Shown here: positions 53,332 to 62,666 of the stretch, piece after piece
Position numbering within the stretch: the first letter of the stretch is position 1
Layout of the letters: every line of letters starts with the position of its first letter
Assembly: GCA_034717495.1 (NCBI GenBank)
Contig: JAYELL010000001.1
Coordinates: forward strand, 130,649 to 194,648
Origin: Chloroflexota bacterium
Lineage (GTDB): Bacteria > Chloroflexota > Anaerolineae > JAAEKA01
Length of the DNA stretch: 64,000 bases
Direction: 5' to 3'
Notes under the pieces: model-generated
Seen by the model: the letters and a program-made list of their open reading frames with translations, nothing else
Told to the model about the DNA's origin: nothing
Databases searched by the model: none
Position numbers and translations under genes: made by a program

Positions 53332-53897
53332 ATGTCATCGCTGAAGGAACGGATGCTTCGATTTGTGATCTGCCTGGCACTGGTGATACCGGGTGCGCTG
53401 GTGGGACCTGGGGCAGCGGTAGTGGGACAGCCGACACCGAAAAGCCTGCTGGGTTCACCGACCCGCTTCAATAGGGCACTTCTCGAATCGAATCTCAGCG
53501 AGACAGTCGCGGTGCCGGAAAACCCGGTGACATCGGAACTGGTCGCTTCAATTGCTCAAACTTCGATCAAAGGGTTCGAGCCAATCAGCGGAACGATCGC
53601 ATTTGTGTCAAAGAGGCGGAATTTCCGGGACCTCGACATCTGGCTGATAGATCCTGTTTCGGGAGAATTATTCCCAATCACTTCAGATGAGGCCCATGAT
53701 ACCCAACCACGTTGGTCGTCGGATGGTCGGCTGCTAGCGTTTCGGTCCCAATGGCCTGATTATCATTCGACTATTTGGGTTTTAGATGTGACCACTGGTC
53801 AGATGATCGAGATGGAAGCAACTTGCGAATATTGACTGATGAGCCCGGATATGATGGCGATGCAGCTTGGCAACCACCGCTTATTCAGGACAAGTAA
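53332..53897 (+). pseudogene. Secreted PD40/TolB-like beta-propeller fragment with a probable one-base frameshift
   Basis: The open frame to 53835 gives 167 residues: a signal peptide (about 1-32), a linker, and a PD40 repeat pair with GTIAFVSKRRNFRDLDIWLI and TQPRWSSDGRLLAFRS. It ends abruptly after DVTTGQMIEMEA. Adding one base near 53820 lets it continue as NLRILTDEPGYDGDAAWQPP to a stop at 53897, and LTDEPGYDGDAAW is exactly the next PD40 motif. The result is still under 190 residues, too short for a closed propeller. It is either a decayed gene or a sequencing error in a short gene. GGAAGGA supports the ATG. Confidence 0.6.
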
Positions 53898-53965
53898 TAG
53901 GAGGTCAACGCCTCTTCGCTGAGCCCTTCTCTACCAACCCACCAGTCTCCCTGACAGGGAGGGCA

Positions 53966-54721
53966 TCACCCGGCAGCGATGGCCCGTTTCACCACCCGCC
54001 ATGCCCTGGCAGTGGCCTGCTGCAACTCCTCGGTACCGAAGGCTGGATTCCATGCCTGCCACAGCTCATCGCTGACGACCAGCAGGTTCGCCACCGACAC
54101 GCCGCGAAAGCGCCCCAGCGCATACATTGCCGAGGTTTCCATATCAACGCCCAACACGCCTCGCGCGGCATACCCCTCGATGGTGCTGACCAGCTCGCGA
54201 TAGGGCGCGTCGGTGGTCCACTGGGAACCCCGGTGGGTAACGCAACCTTCCCGCTCGGCAGCCGTTTCCAATCGATCCACCAGCGCTGGATCGGGCGCCA
54301 ACGGCGTCCCTGGTGTCACGTAGTGCAGGGAGGTGCCTTCCTCGCTGAGGCAACTGGTGGGCAGCAAAATGTGGCCCACCGGCGCCGTTGGCTGCAGGCT
54401 GCCGGCCCATCCCAGGCCGAAGAAAGTTCGCGCGCCGCAGACAATCATCTCCTCCATGACCATGATTGTGCCTGGTGCGCCCACGGGCAGGTGGGCGATG
54501 GAAACCGGCCGGCCGTCGATCTGGCCCACGTAGAGCGGATTGCGCGCCTTGTAGGTCCAGTGTTCCGATGGCCGGGCGCTGATGTCGCCGGCAAAAAACT
54601 CAACAGCCTTGCGGCCCCAACAGACAACCACCGTGGGCGCGACGCCCAGGTCTTCGATCGAGATTCCGCGCCGATTCAGCGAGTATCTCACTGACATTTC
54701 GGGGGTAAAGCGTTCGGTCAT
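53966..54721 (-). CDS. Nucleoside phosphorylase (purine/uridine phosphorylase family)
   Basis: About 251 residues. PNP/UDP-family enzymes cleave nucleosides with phosphate to a base and (deoxy)ribose 1-phosphate. Family landmarks are HLPVGAPGTIMVMEEMI, LGWAGSLQPTAPVG, GVDMETSAMYALGR (the ribose-binding Met-Glu) and VSDELWQ. I chose the ATG at 54721, which has AAGGA 7 bases upstream, over the GTG at 54736. It faces the PD40 fragment convergently. The product could feed phosphopentomutase and the DeoC encoded at 41952. Purine versus uridine preference is not decided by what I can see. Confidence 0.88.
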   Translation of the reverse strand: MTERFTPEMSVRYSLNRRGISIEDLGVAPTVVVCWGRKAVEFFAGDISARPSEHWTYKARNPLYVGQIDGRPVSIAHLPVGAPGTIMVMEEMIVCGARTFFGLGWAGSLQPTAPVGHILLPTSCLSEEGTSLHYVTPGTPLAPDPALVDRLETAAEREGCVTHRGSQWTTDAPYRELVSTIEGYAARGVLGVDMETSAMYALGRFRGVSVANLLVVSDELWQAWNPAFGTEELQQATARAWRVVKRAIAAG

Positions 54722-54812
54722 GCTGTTTTCCTTCACGGTGAAATTTCCTGACCAGACCTGGTATGGATCGCAGACCTGTGCTGAACGTAGCCGAAGTGTG
54801 ACGCCGATAAGC

Positions 54813-54870
54813 GCTGATCAATCAAACAGGATCAGAGAAGATCAGCGAGAATCTGCGCCGAAGGTCTGCG
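54813..54870 (-). repeat. Inverted, diverged copy of the 49-base intergenic repeat
   Basis: The segment ATCAGAGAAGATCAGCGAGA through AGGTCTGCG (54831-54870) is the reverse complement of the repeat at 45716-45764 over 40 bases with one mismatch. CGCTGATCAATCAAACAGG before it matches the extension of copy 2 loosely. It lies between the nucleoside phosphorylase and the penicillin-binding protein. Confidence 0.75.
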
Positions 54871-54927
54871 AAAACAGCGGCCCTCTGCCCAGGTCTGCGG
54901 TTTCTTTGGGTCAGTGCTCGGCGGCGT

Positions 54928-57828
54928 CTAGTTTTCGCGCCAGACTACTGTATGGCAAGGGGGATCGCCATCGTTTCCCGGAAGGTGATCGATGACGACC
55001 GCAGCGCTTGTCTGGTTTCCTGATGCATCGACGATGGTCAGTGTGTAGCGATTGGAAAAGTGGTTGAGGGGAAAGTCGAAGTGACCGAAATCGTCGCCAC
55101 CGCTCTTGCTGACTGCGTCCGCCCGGTTGCCCCACTGGTCTTCCATGACGACGTGCACCCCTGCCACGGGGCCGCCCGCCGCGTTGAGCACCTGGCCGAG
55201 GATATAGTTGCCCGGGCACGAATGGTGGTGCTCAATCGGCTGGGCGAGAGAGTAGCTGCCCGAACCCGATCCAGACCAGATCGAAGCCACAGGAATAGCG
55301 TCTCCTCCAGGCAGAACGCCCACATTTGGATCCATTGCCGCTGCCATGTCAACCAACACCTGGATCGAGGGCTCACCCTTCGCAAGCATGAGGGCGAGGG
55401 CCCTGGGTGCGACCTCTCCCAACGCGTCGCAGGGGCCAAGATCCACCGCCGTGGGGTTGCGCAGGCTCCAGGCGGTGGCGTGCAGTCGCTCCCGGGCCAG
55501 ATCCTCATCTACCTCAGACTGATTGCCATCGACCGATCCTGCTGTCGGAATTGGCAACCCCGGCGCGTTGGGAAGGGTGAGCACCGCACGTGCAACTGCA
55601 GGTTCCGCCTGGCAGAAGGCAGTCCACCGGGAGCCTTCGCCCTGGTCGGCAAACACGGGTGCCGTTGGCACCAGGTCTACGCTGTCCGCCAGGGGACCCA
55701 GTTCAGACCCGGCCAGTTCGGCGATCTCCAACCACTCCCGGGTGAACAGCTCGCCTCCCTCGCGGCAGGCTGCCCCCGGCGGGCATGCCGTGATCGCCGG
55801 TTCCGTTGGTTCATGCGGGTCAGGCCAGACCAGCACATCCTCCGGTTGGTTGAACTGCCAGCCCGTTTCGTCGAATGGTGCACCGATCCGCGCCATAAGA
55901 GCGGGGTCATCGACAACCCCCTCCATGAAATCATGCCAGATGGGGGCCGCGCCTGTCAGGCCACTGGTGTCTTTCATGGGATGCCCATCGCTGTTACCGG
56001 CCCATACGCCGGCAACCAGATAGGGGGTGTATCCCAGCGTCCAATTGTCTCGCCAGTCGCTGGTCGTGCCTGTTTTGGCAGCCGCAGGTTTGCTCAATTT
56101 GAGGGGGCTATTGTCGCTGAATGCCGGGGTGCGCGCAACATTGTCGCTGAGGATATCGGTCACCAGAAACGCGGCTGCCGGCGAGACCACCTGCTTCGGC
56201 TCGGTGGGCCCGTAGAGATCGACCACCTTTCCCTGGCTGTTGCGCATCGAGAGGACCGGTCTTGGCTCGACATAACGTCCACGGTTGGCCAGGGTTGAAT
56301 AGGTCTTGGTCAGGTCCAACAAGGTCAACTCACCGCCGCCCAGGGTGAGGCTGAGCCCATACCACTCGCTATCGCGTGTCAAACTGTCTGCACCCATGGC
56401 GCGGGCGTTTTCCAGCATGTTCTCCACGCCCGCCATGTCCAGCAGTTTCACCGCCGGGATGTTGTAGCTGTTGGCCAGGGCGCTGCGGGCGGTCACCGGG
56501 CCGTGGAAGATCTCGTCGTAGTTGGTCGGGGTGTAGACGTCGGTAGCGCTGACGGTGAAGGTAACCGGAATATCCCACAAGATCGTTGCCGGACTGATCA
56601 GGTTTTCGTCGAAGGCTGTAGCATAGAGGATAGGTTTGATGGCGCTGCCTGGCTGGCGCGGGCTGATTGCCACGTTGACCTGTCCGTCGATCTCCTTGTC
56701 GTCGAAGTCCGCGCTGCCCACCATGGCCAGGATCTCGCCGGTTTGCGGCCGCGTGGCAACCAATGCACCGTTGGTCAGGTCGTGGCGAGGCTTCAGTTCG
56801 GCCACATTCTCCGCCACCACCGTCTGGGCCAGATCCTGGAGTTTCAAATCGAGGGTCGTGGTGATCTGATAGCCACCGCGGCGGACAGCACCGTCGCCCA
56901 GCCGTTCATCCAGGGCTGTTTCCAGGTAGTGCAGGAAGTGGGGCGCACGATCCTCACCAGGGCCAGTATCGTCAATCAGATGGACTGGTTCATCGTAGGC
57001 GGGATTGGCCTCACTGGGCGTGAGGTAACCGTGGCGGACCATCAGATCGAGCACAACCCGCTGGCGCGCCCGGGCGCCGTCCAGGCTCTTAAAGAGATCG
57101 AAGTTGGCAGGCTGCTGCGGTATTCCCGCGAGCAGGGTTGCCTCGGCCAGTGTCAGATCTTTGGCCGGCTTTCCAAAATAGACTTGGGCGGCCGCCTCGG
57201 GACCATAGGCCAGGTGACCGTAGTTGGCCAGGTTCAGGTACATTTCCAGCACTTCATCCTTGCCGAAAAGCAGGCTCAGTTCCTGGGCAAGCCCCGCCTC
57301 CAGCATCTTGCGGTCCATCGTCTGGTCGTAGCGGTCGTCGGCGCCGAGGAAGAGGTTGCGCGCCAGTTGCATGGTAATGGTGGAGGCGCCCGAAACGATC
57401 TCACCTTCCTGGACATTTTGCATTGCAGCGCCGGCGATGCGGGCCGGATCGATACCGGCGTTGTTGTAGAAGGATGCATCCTCGGTGGCAATGGTCGCAT
57501 CGATTAGGTCCTGAGATATCCTGTCAAGCGGAAGCCAGGTGCGGCGACCCTCCTCCCAGAACTCGCCCAACAGGTCACCGTGCCGGTCGGTGACGCGGGT
57601 GGTCTGAAACACCCGCGGTTCTGGCCCTGGCTGGTAACGCTGCAAATAGATTTCGACGGAACCAAGCACATCGGGCGCGGGCCGTTCCCCCAGCTGATTG
57701 GTCTGGACGCAAGCAGCCGCGAGTAGTGATATCGACAGAATCCCCAACAGCAGCGACACCAGTCTTCTGGTTGTCAACTGTTTTCGCTCACGCCTGCTGT
57801 TTTTGCATTGCGTGTTATGGGAATCCAT
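54928..57828 (-). CDS. Class A penicillin-binding protein, PBP1C-like lipoprotein
   Basis: About 966 residues from the ATG at 57828; the frame runs further upstream but only into mltG. A signal with lipobox-like LLAAAC leads the GT51 transglycosylase domain: catalytic Glu in TEDASFYNNAGIDPARI near residue 115, GASTITMQLARNLFL (the TMQ form is seen in PBP1C) and LNLANYGHLAYGPEAA. The usual His of EDXXFXXHXG is Asn. The transpeptidase has SAIK near 395, SYN in ANSYNIPAV and KTGTTSDW near 584. A Cys-containing C-terminal region (about 690-966) is unusual. It makes and crosslinks glycan outside the membrane. mltG is encoded 70 bases upstream on the same strand. Confidence 0.88.
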   Translation of the reverse strand: MDSHNTQCKNSRRERKQLTTRRLVSLLLGILSISLLAAACVQTNQLGERPAPDVLGSVEIYLQRYQPGPEPRVFQTTRVTDRHGDLLGEFWEEGRRTWLPLDRISQDLIDATIATEDASFYNNAGIDPARIAGAAMQNVQEGEIVSGASTITMQLARNLFLGADDRYDQTMDRKMLEAGLAQELSLLFGKDEVLEMYLNLANYGHLAYGPEAAAQVYFGKPAKDLTLAEATLLAGIPQQPANFDLFKSLDGARARQRVVLDLMVRHGYLTPSEANPAYDEPVHLIDDTGPGEDRAPHFLHYLETALDERLGDGAVRRGGYQITTTLDLKLQDLAQTVVAENVAELKPRHDLTNGALVATRPQTGEILAMVGSADFDDKEIDGQVNVAISPRQPGSAIKPILYATAFDENLISPATILWDIPVTFTVSATDVYTPTNYDEIFHGPVTARSALANSYNIPAVKLLDMAGVENMLENARAMGADSLTRDSEWYGLSLTLGGGELTLLDLTKTYSTLANRGRYVEPRPVLSMRNSQGKVVDLYGPTEPKQVVSPAAAFLVTDILSDNVARTPAFSDNSPLKLSKPAAAKTGTTSDWRDNWTLGYTPYLVAGVWAGNSDGHPMKDTSGLTGAAPIWHDFMEGVVDDPALMARIGAPFDETGWQFNQPEDVLVWPDPHEPTEPAITACPPGAACREGGELFTREWLEIAELAGSELGPLADSVDLVPTAPVFADQGEGSRWTAFCQAEPAVARAVLTLPNAPGLPIPTAGSVDGNQSEVDEDLARERLHATAWSLRNPTAVDLGPCDALGEVAPRALALMLAKGEPSIQVLVDMAAAMDPNVGVLPGGDAIPVASIWSGSGSGSYSLAQPIEHHHSCPGNYILGQVLNAAGGPVAGVHVVMEDQWGNRADAVSKSGGDDFGHFDFPLNHFSNRYTLTIVDASGNQTSAAVVIDHLPGNDGDPPCHTVVWREN

Positions 57829-57898
57829 TCGGGTGCTCTTCCCTTCTGCCGTTAACAATTGATCGTTGACCACTGACAATTGACCATTAGCAAGTTCG

Positions 57899-59047
57899 TT
57901 ACTGACTTTGATAGCGGCGAACGTTTTCCAGATGATCGTCATAGGTGCGGCTGAACACATGCCGGCCAGTGCCGCCCGGTTCGGCGACGAAGAAGAGAAA
58001 ATCATGCTCCTCGGGATGGAGCACCGCCTCGATGCTGGCCAGACCCGGTGCCGCGATGGGACCTGGCGGCAGCCCTTCGTAGAGGTAGGTGTTGTATTGG
58101 CTGTCAACCCCTTTGTATTCGGAGAGGTAGACCGGCGTTTTCCACCACTGGCCCGAATCTGGCTGGTAGCCCATCGCATACTGTACGGTAGGATCCGCCT
58201 CAAGCCGCTTTCCAATGTCCAGTCGGTTGAGATAGACGCCGGCAATCGCGGGGCGTTCCTCATCCAGGACCGCCTCTCGCTCGACGATGCTTGCCAGGGT
58301 CAATACGTCGTGCAGTTCCATGGCCGTCGCTCCTGAGGCCACGGCGTCCCAATAAACCGGCATCACCCGCGCGCCGAATTCGTCCAGTTGGCGGCCCAAC
58401 AGATCGGCCACCGTGGCGTTTTCGGCAAAAATTTCGTAAGAACTGGGGAAGAGATAGCCTTCCAGGCTGGCTCCGGCCGGCAGGAAAGCAAGGAAATCGT
58501 AGCTGCCTCGCCGATTGTCGTCAAGGATACTCAGGTCGGCGGCGCTGGCTGCCCGCCGGTACTCGGCACCATTCATGCCACCTCGTTGACTGAGATAATC
58601 GGCGGCCTGCTCCAGCCGCCAGCCTTCAGGAATCCTGACGGTAATGCCAGGCGCAAGGGCCTCTTGCAGGGCCTCAGCGATCTCTACCGGGGTCATGTGG
58701 GGGCTCAACAGGAACGATCCCGCCTCCAGTTTCCTTGCCAGCCCCGTCGAACGTACGTAGGCCTCAAAAAGCAGGGCATCGTTGATCAGGCCTTCTTCCT
58801 GCAGTTTCTGCGCGATGGCTTTGGCTGGCGTACCCGGTTCGATCAAAAAGGTCTGCGGGGCTGCTTGCTCGCTCCTGGCCCGGTGTAGATGTTCCTGGTT
58901 GGCCTCCAGGTAGACTCCCAAGGCGGAATCGCTGGAACACCCCATCAACGCGAGTCCCAGCAGAATCACCACGAGAAGGAGGGTGATCGATCTGGTCCGA
59001 CTATCCAGTGCGCGCATATCCTGCAGTGATGTGTTCGTTGTTATCAT
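57899..59047 (-). CDS. mltG: Endolytic murein transglycosylase MltG
   Basis: About 382 residues. MltG cuts nascent glycan strands at the membrane and sets their length. An N-terminal helix or lipoprotein-like signal ends ALMGCSS. A LysM-like part ([20 protein letters not shown]) precedes the YceG catalytic domain: [20 protein letters not shown], the catalytic Glu in [36 protein letters not shown] and the end [19 protein letters not shown]. The ATG at 59047 fits the signal; the frame remains open upstream without homology. It precedes the PBP gene, so a synthase and its glycan terminator are paired. Confidence 0.93.
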   Translation of the reverse strand: MITTNTSLQDMRALDSRTRSITLLLVVILLGLALMGCSSDSALGVYLEANQEHLHRARSEQAAPQTFLIEPGTPAKAIAQKLQEEGLINDALLFEAYVRSTGLARKLEAGSFLLSPHMTPVEIAEALQEALAPGITVRIPEGWRLEQAADYLSQRGGMNGAEYRRAASAADLSILDDNRRGSYDFLAFLPAGASLEGYLFPSSYEIFAENATVADLLGRQLDEFGARVMPVYWDAVASGATAMELHDVLTLASIVEREAVLDEERPAIAGVYLNRLDIGKRLEADPTVQYAMGYQPDSGQWWKTPVYLSEYKGVDSQYNTYLYEGLPPGPIAAPGLASIEAVLHPEEHDFLFFVAEPGGTGRHVFSRTYDDHLENVRRYQSQ

Positions 59048-59313
59048 CGATATCACGCTGCTTCCATGAAAAATGTTCAGGATAACGAAAAGACAATGAC
59101 CTGGCCTGGTACCGGCATTATACCCGATTGCAGCCCTGGAGGAAACTTGAATCTTCCCTGCGCGCATGGTCCTTTGTCCCGAGGCTCGAAGGAACATCGA
59201 CACCAGATTATCGAGGCATGAGGCCTGGCGCTGCTTGCTGGTAAACGGGACCTGTGCTACCCTTGCCCAAGAGGGAACTGACAGGTGCATGCACGTATGA
59301 AGGAGGTGAAGTC

Positions 59314-59853
59314 GTGGCCGAACTTTCAAATCTGAAGATGCGATCGGAACTCTATTACTATGTTGCAAACGTTACCGCCGTTTATGACGGCGATACTGTT
59401 ACCGTCGACCTGGACTTGGGGCTGGGTGTCTGGCGAAAGAACCAGAAGATCCGCCTTTGGAAGATCAATGCCCCGGAAGTACGAGGGCCGGAACGTACGG
59501 AGGGCCTGGTGGTCCGCGATTATGTGCGTGGGCTTGTCCACGGCAAGACCCTTCTGTTGCGAACGATTCTGGACAAGCGAGGCGCGGATAAGACGGGCAA
59601 GTTTGGGCGCCTGCTGGGCGAAATCCTTGTCGACACAGGCGATGATGAGTCGCTCAACGTGAATCAGCATCTTCTGGATGAAGGCATGGTCCTGCCCATG
59701 ACCGAAGGCGGGGCTGCGGCCGCTGCGCCGGGTCTGACCAGAGCCCCCGAGGCTATTGCCTGTCCCTACTGCGGGGAGATCCGGGCGGTCGATCCAGCCA
59801 CACGCCTGGTCGAGGTTTGCCCCAACTGTCTCGACGGACCCTACGAGTACTAA
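59314..59853 (+). CDS. Thermonuclease (SNase-like) with C-terminal zinc ribbon
   Basis: About 179 residues from the GTG at 59314, which is preceded by a perfect AAGGAGGTGA (59300-59309). The SNase OB fold shows calcium/active-site residues in [31 protein letters not shown] (catalytic Arg) and [13 protein letters not shown] (second Arg). A C-terminal ribbon has CPYCGEI and CPNC. There is no signal peptide, which is unusual for this family, so it is either cytoplasmic or exported by another route. The strong ribosome site suggests good translation. It stands divergent from mltG. Substrate is presumably DNA or RNA. Confidence 0.85.
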   Translation: MAELSNLKMRSELYYYVANVTAVYDGDTVTVDLDLGLGVWRKNQKIRLWKINAPEVRGPERTEGLVVRDYVRGLVHGKTLLLRTILDKRGADKTGKFGRLLGEILVDTGDDESLNVNQHLLDEGMVLPMTEGGAAAAAPGLTRAPEAIACPYCGEIRAVDPATRLVEVCPNCLDGPYEY

Positions 59854-59996
59854 TTCGGTTGACATAAAACGTGCCTGGTTGCGGCGAATCTCCACACGGC
59901 ACTTGCGGCGGGCTCAGTCATGAGACCGGCCCCAGCAGGGTAGACAAGACTTTCTTCGGTTTGATTCGCGGAATGCTCCCACGTTCAGGGTGTCCC

Positions 59997-61415
59997 ATGC
60001 GGAACCTTCACCGACTGCTGTCAGGGCTTGTTCTGGTGGCTCTGACTCTGGTATTGACGGGGATGATGGCGGGACCTGCCTCCGCGGCCGGCGTCGTGGG
60101 GAACGGCACGCCCGGCAGCTGCACGGCTAGTGCGCTAGAGTCTGCCCTCACAGGTGGCGGCCTGGTCACATTCGACTGTGGTCCTGCTCCTCACACCATC
60201 ACAGCGTGGAATCTATTGATTTCGGATGACACGACAATCGACGGCGGGGGGCTGATCACCATCGATGGCGGTGGATTCGGGGGCGTACTGTTTGTTGGAC
60301 AAGGCACAACCCTGAACCTGCAGAACATCACGATAAGCGGAGGTTCTGGCTCGGTTTCAGGTGGCGTTTACAACGACTCTGGGACGGTTACTGTTCAAAG
60401 CAGCAGGATTACTGGCAATACAGCCAGCCATGACACCTTTGGGGGTGGCGGTATTACCAGCGCCGGCGAGGCGTCCATGCTGACGGTGCAGAACAGCACC
60501 ATCTCCGGCAATTCAGGGGGCAACAGCGGGGGCATCTTCAACCAGGGCACGCTGACGGTGATCAACAGTGTGCTTTCGGGCAATACCGGCGGTTTTCGCG
60601 GTGGGGCGATCTTCAATAGTAGGACCGCACTGGTCGAGGCCAGTACCCTGGCCGGCAACACGAACGACCTGGGTGGCGGCATTTTCAACCAGGGCACGCT
60701 GACGGTGATAAACAGCACTTTGTTTGGCAACAGCGGTTCCAGCGGTGGCGGCGCTCTGTTCGAGGTGGGAGGCGGGGCGATGATCAGTAACAGCACTGTC
60801 TCGGCCAATACGGGCGGCGGTATCTCTAATCAGTTTGGCGTGGTGACTGTCAGGAACAGCATCGTTGCGCAGCAGGCCAGCGAAGTGGATTGCTTCAACG
60901 ACTCCGGCGCTATTGTCTCAGAGGGTTACAATATCGAGAGCGCCATCAGTTGCAGTTTCACCAGCACGGGGGATCAACAGGGGGTGCTGGCCAGCGACCT
61001 GAAACTGGGCACCCTGGCGGACAACGGCGGCCCGACCCAAACCCAGGCGCTCGCCGAAGGCAGTGTGGCAATCGACCACATTCCGGCTGACGTTTCGGAG
61101 GCAAACGGTTGCGGTAGCACCGTCGTGGTCGACCAGCGGGGCGAACCGCGGCCGGCCAATGGCGACGGAAACGCCGGGGCAGCCTGCGATGTCGGCGCCT
61201 TCGAGGTGCAACCTCCCTGCAACGGCTCAACTGATGTCAATGGCGACGGTGTCGTCGATATCGTGGATGTACAGCGGGTGGCAGGCGACTGGAACAATCC
61301 CGCTTTCAATCCCTGCCACGATGTTTCTGAGGATGGCCAGGTGACCACCGACGATATCATCATGGTAGCCCTCGACTGGGGCAGTGTTTTCCTTGATTCT
61401 CGCACGGAAAAATGA
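59997..61415 (+). CDS. Secreted right-handed beta-helix protein (choice-of-anchor Q) with dockerin-like tail
   Basis: About 472 residues. A signal peptide (about 1-30, ending ASAAG) precedes a right-handed parallel beta-helix built of imperfect repeats such as FNQGTLTVINS and NSTISGNSGGNSGG (about 70-290). A choice-of-anchor-Q segment follows, marked by NGGPTQTQALAEGSVAID and GACDVGAF-type ending CDVGAFEVQP. The last 55 residues hold two EF-like dockerin loops, DVNGDGVVDIVDV and DVSEDGQVTTDDI. I used the ATG at 59997; one at 59973 would lengthen the signal. It is probably a surface or extracellular polysaccharide-binding or adhesive protein; no catalytic motif is evident. Confidence 0.82.
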   Translation: MRNLHRLLSGLVLVALTLVLTGMMAGPASAAGVVGNGTPGSCTASALESALTGGGLVTFDCGPAPHTITAWNLLISDDTTIDGGGLITIDGGGFGGVLFVGQGTTLNLQNITISGGSGSVSGGVYNDSGTVTVQSSRITGNTASHDTFGGGGITSAGEASMLTVQNSTISGNSGGNSGGIFNQGTLTVINSVLSGNTGGFRGGAIFNSRTALVEASTLAGNTNDLGGGIFNQGTLTVINSTLFGNSGSSGGGALFEVGGGAMISNSTVSANTGGGISNQFGVVTVRNSIVAQQASEVDCFNDSGAIVSEGYNIESAISCSFTSTGDQQGVLASDLKLGTLADNGGPTQTQALAEGSVAIDHIPADVSEANGCGSTVVVDQRGEPRPANGDGNAGAACDVGAFEVQPPCNGSTDVNGDGVVDIVDVQRVAGDWNNPAFNPCHDVSEDGQVTTDDIIMVALDWGSVFLDSRTEK

Positions 61416-61479
61416 TAAAATGGGGATAGGCCTGTGGGCGCCTGTTCACAGGGACCAACTGCACTGCAGGAGGTGTATC

Positions 61480-61671
61480 ATGACACGCGTTGCCAATACC
61501 AACCTGGTCGTCTGCGACGGTTGCGGAGTCGAGATCACCTGGGCACCGGTGGTCGTCGAAGGCCAGACCTATTGTTGTCGCGACTGTGCCGAGGGCCGTG
61601 TCTGCCAGTGCGACTATCCGCCCGAGGAACGATCCAAGACAGAGCCTGAGGCGAGCCACGCGCCTCAGTAG
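61480..61671 (+). CDS. Small cysteine-rich metal-binding protein
   Basis: 63 residues. Six cysteines lie in CDGCGVEI, YCCRDCAEGR and CQCDY, which suggests one zinc ribbon or a metallothionein-like site. The C-terminus is charged and probably disordered. CAGGAGGTG at 61468-61476 gives a strong ribosome site for the ATG. It may bind zinc or other metals; no function is assigned. It follows the beta-helix gene by 64 bases. Confidence 0.75.
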   Translation: MTRVANTNLVVCDGCGVEITWAPVVVEGQTYCCRDCAEGRVCQCDYPPEERSKTEPEASHAPQ

Positions 61672-61753
61672 GAATAAGTCAGTTGACAATGATCGGGGGT
61701 TGTGATCTCGCGCCTGCCCACGGCGTGTCGAGGGGCGAAGTCGAACCTGTTGT

Positions 61754-62626
61754 CTAGCGGCCGCCCATGCCGGAAAGGGTAATTCCCTGTACAAACCATT
61801 TCTGCGCCAGGATGTAGATCGCCAGCACCGGCAATAACGCGATCACCGAACCGGCCATGAGCAGGTGCCACTCAGTGCTGTATTGTCCCTGGAACGAGCT
61901 AAGGCCGACCGGGATAGTGCGCATCGATTCACTGTTGGTGATCACCAATGGCCACAGAAAGTCATTCCAACTGGCCAGAAAGTTGAAAATTGCCAGCGTC
62001 GCCAGAACCGGCCCGCTCAGGGGAACGATGATTTGCAGCCAGATGCGAAACGAGGAGGCGCCATCCATGCGGGCCGCTTCATCCAATTCCTTGGGAATAC
62101 CAAGATAATACTGCCGTAATAGAAAGGTGCTGAAGGCACTGAAAGCGCCTGGCAGGATCAGAGCCAGATAGCTGTTGTACCAGCCCAACTCCCGCACCAG
62201 GATGAAATTGGGGATCATGGTGACTTGAAAGGGGATCATCAGGGTGGCAAGGTAGATCAGGAAGAGAGGGTCGCGACCCTTGAAGCGTAGCCGGGCGAAG
62301 GCGAAGGCTGCCAGCGAGGCTGTCAATATCTGGATGAAGGTCGTGCTGATCGCGACAACGAGGCTGTTGAAGTAAAAACGTGCAAAAGGCACCGCCGTGA
62401 AGGTGTCGAAATAGTTCTGCAGCGAGACCTCATTCAGATCAAAGGAGCGCTGGAAGAAAGCTTCTTTGGGAAAGAGAGACACCAGCAACATAACGGCGAA
62501 TGGCGCCAGCATGATGAAGCTGCCGGCGATCAGGAGGATATGCAGCCCAATGTTCCTGAGCCGTTTCTTTCCGGCAGCCCGACGCCTGCTCTGCGCCACA
62601 CCGGTTGATTGGCTGGTTGTCACCAT
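61754..62626 (-). CDS. Carbohydrate ABC transporter permease, MalG/UgpE type
   Basis: A 290-residue inner-membrane protein with six helices. The EAA loop that contacts the ATPase reads DEAARMDGASSFRIWLQIIV, typical of the MalG-type subunit. The N-terminus is a short basic cytoplasmic tail followed by ILLIAGSFIMLAPFAVMLLV. It is the second permease gene of the operon, 40 bases after the MalF-type gene. The transported sugar is unknown; the binding protein is probably encoded upstream, beyond the right edge. Confidence 0.92.
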   Translation of the reverse strand: MVTTSQSTGVAQSRRRAAGKKRLRNIGLHILLIAGSFIMLAPFAVMLLVSLFPKEAFFQRSFDLNEVSLQNYFDTFTAVPFARFYFNSLVVAISTTFIQILTASLAAFAFARLRFKGRDPLFLIYLATLMIPFQVTMIPNFILVRELGWYNSYLALILPGAFSAFSTFLLRQYYLGIPKELDEAARMDGASSFRIWLQIIVPLSGPVLATLAIFNFLASWNDFLWPLVITNSESMRTIPVGLSSFQGQYSTEWHLLMAGSVIALLPVLAIYILAQKWFVQGITLSGMGGR

Positions 62627-62666
62627 GATCAGTAGATCGCGCCCGCGACCGTCGGCCGCGGCTGCT

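Noticed and set aside
55060-56298. 412-codon open frame antisense to the penicillin-binding protein
   Set aside because: The opposite strand encodes the transpeptidase SXXK, SXN and KTG motifs in order.
57829-58263. Upstream extension of the PBP frame
   Set aside because: It overlaps mltG in another frame; a signal peptide starts at 57828.
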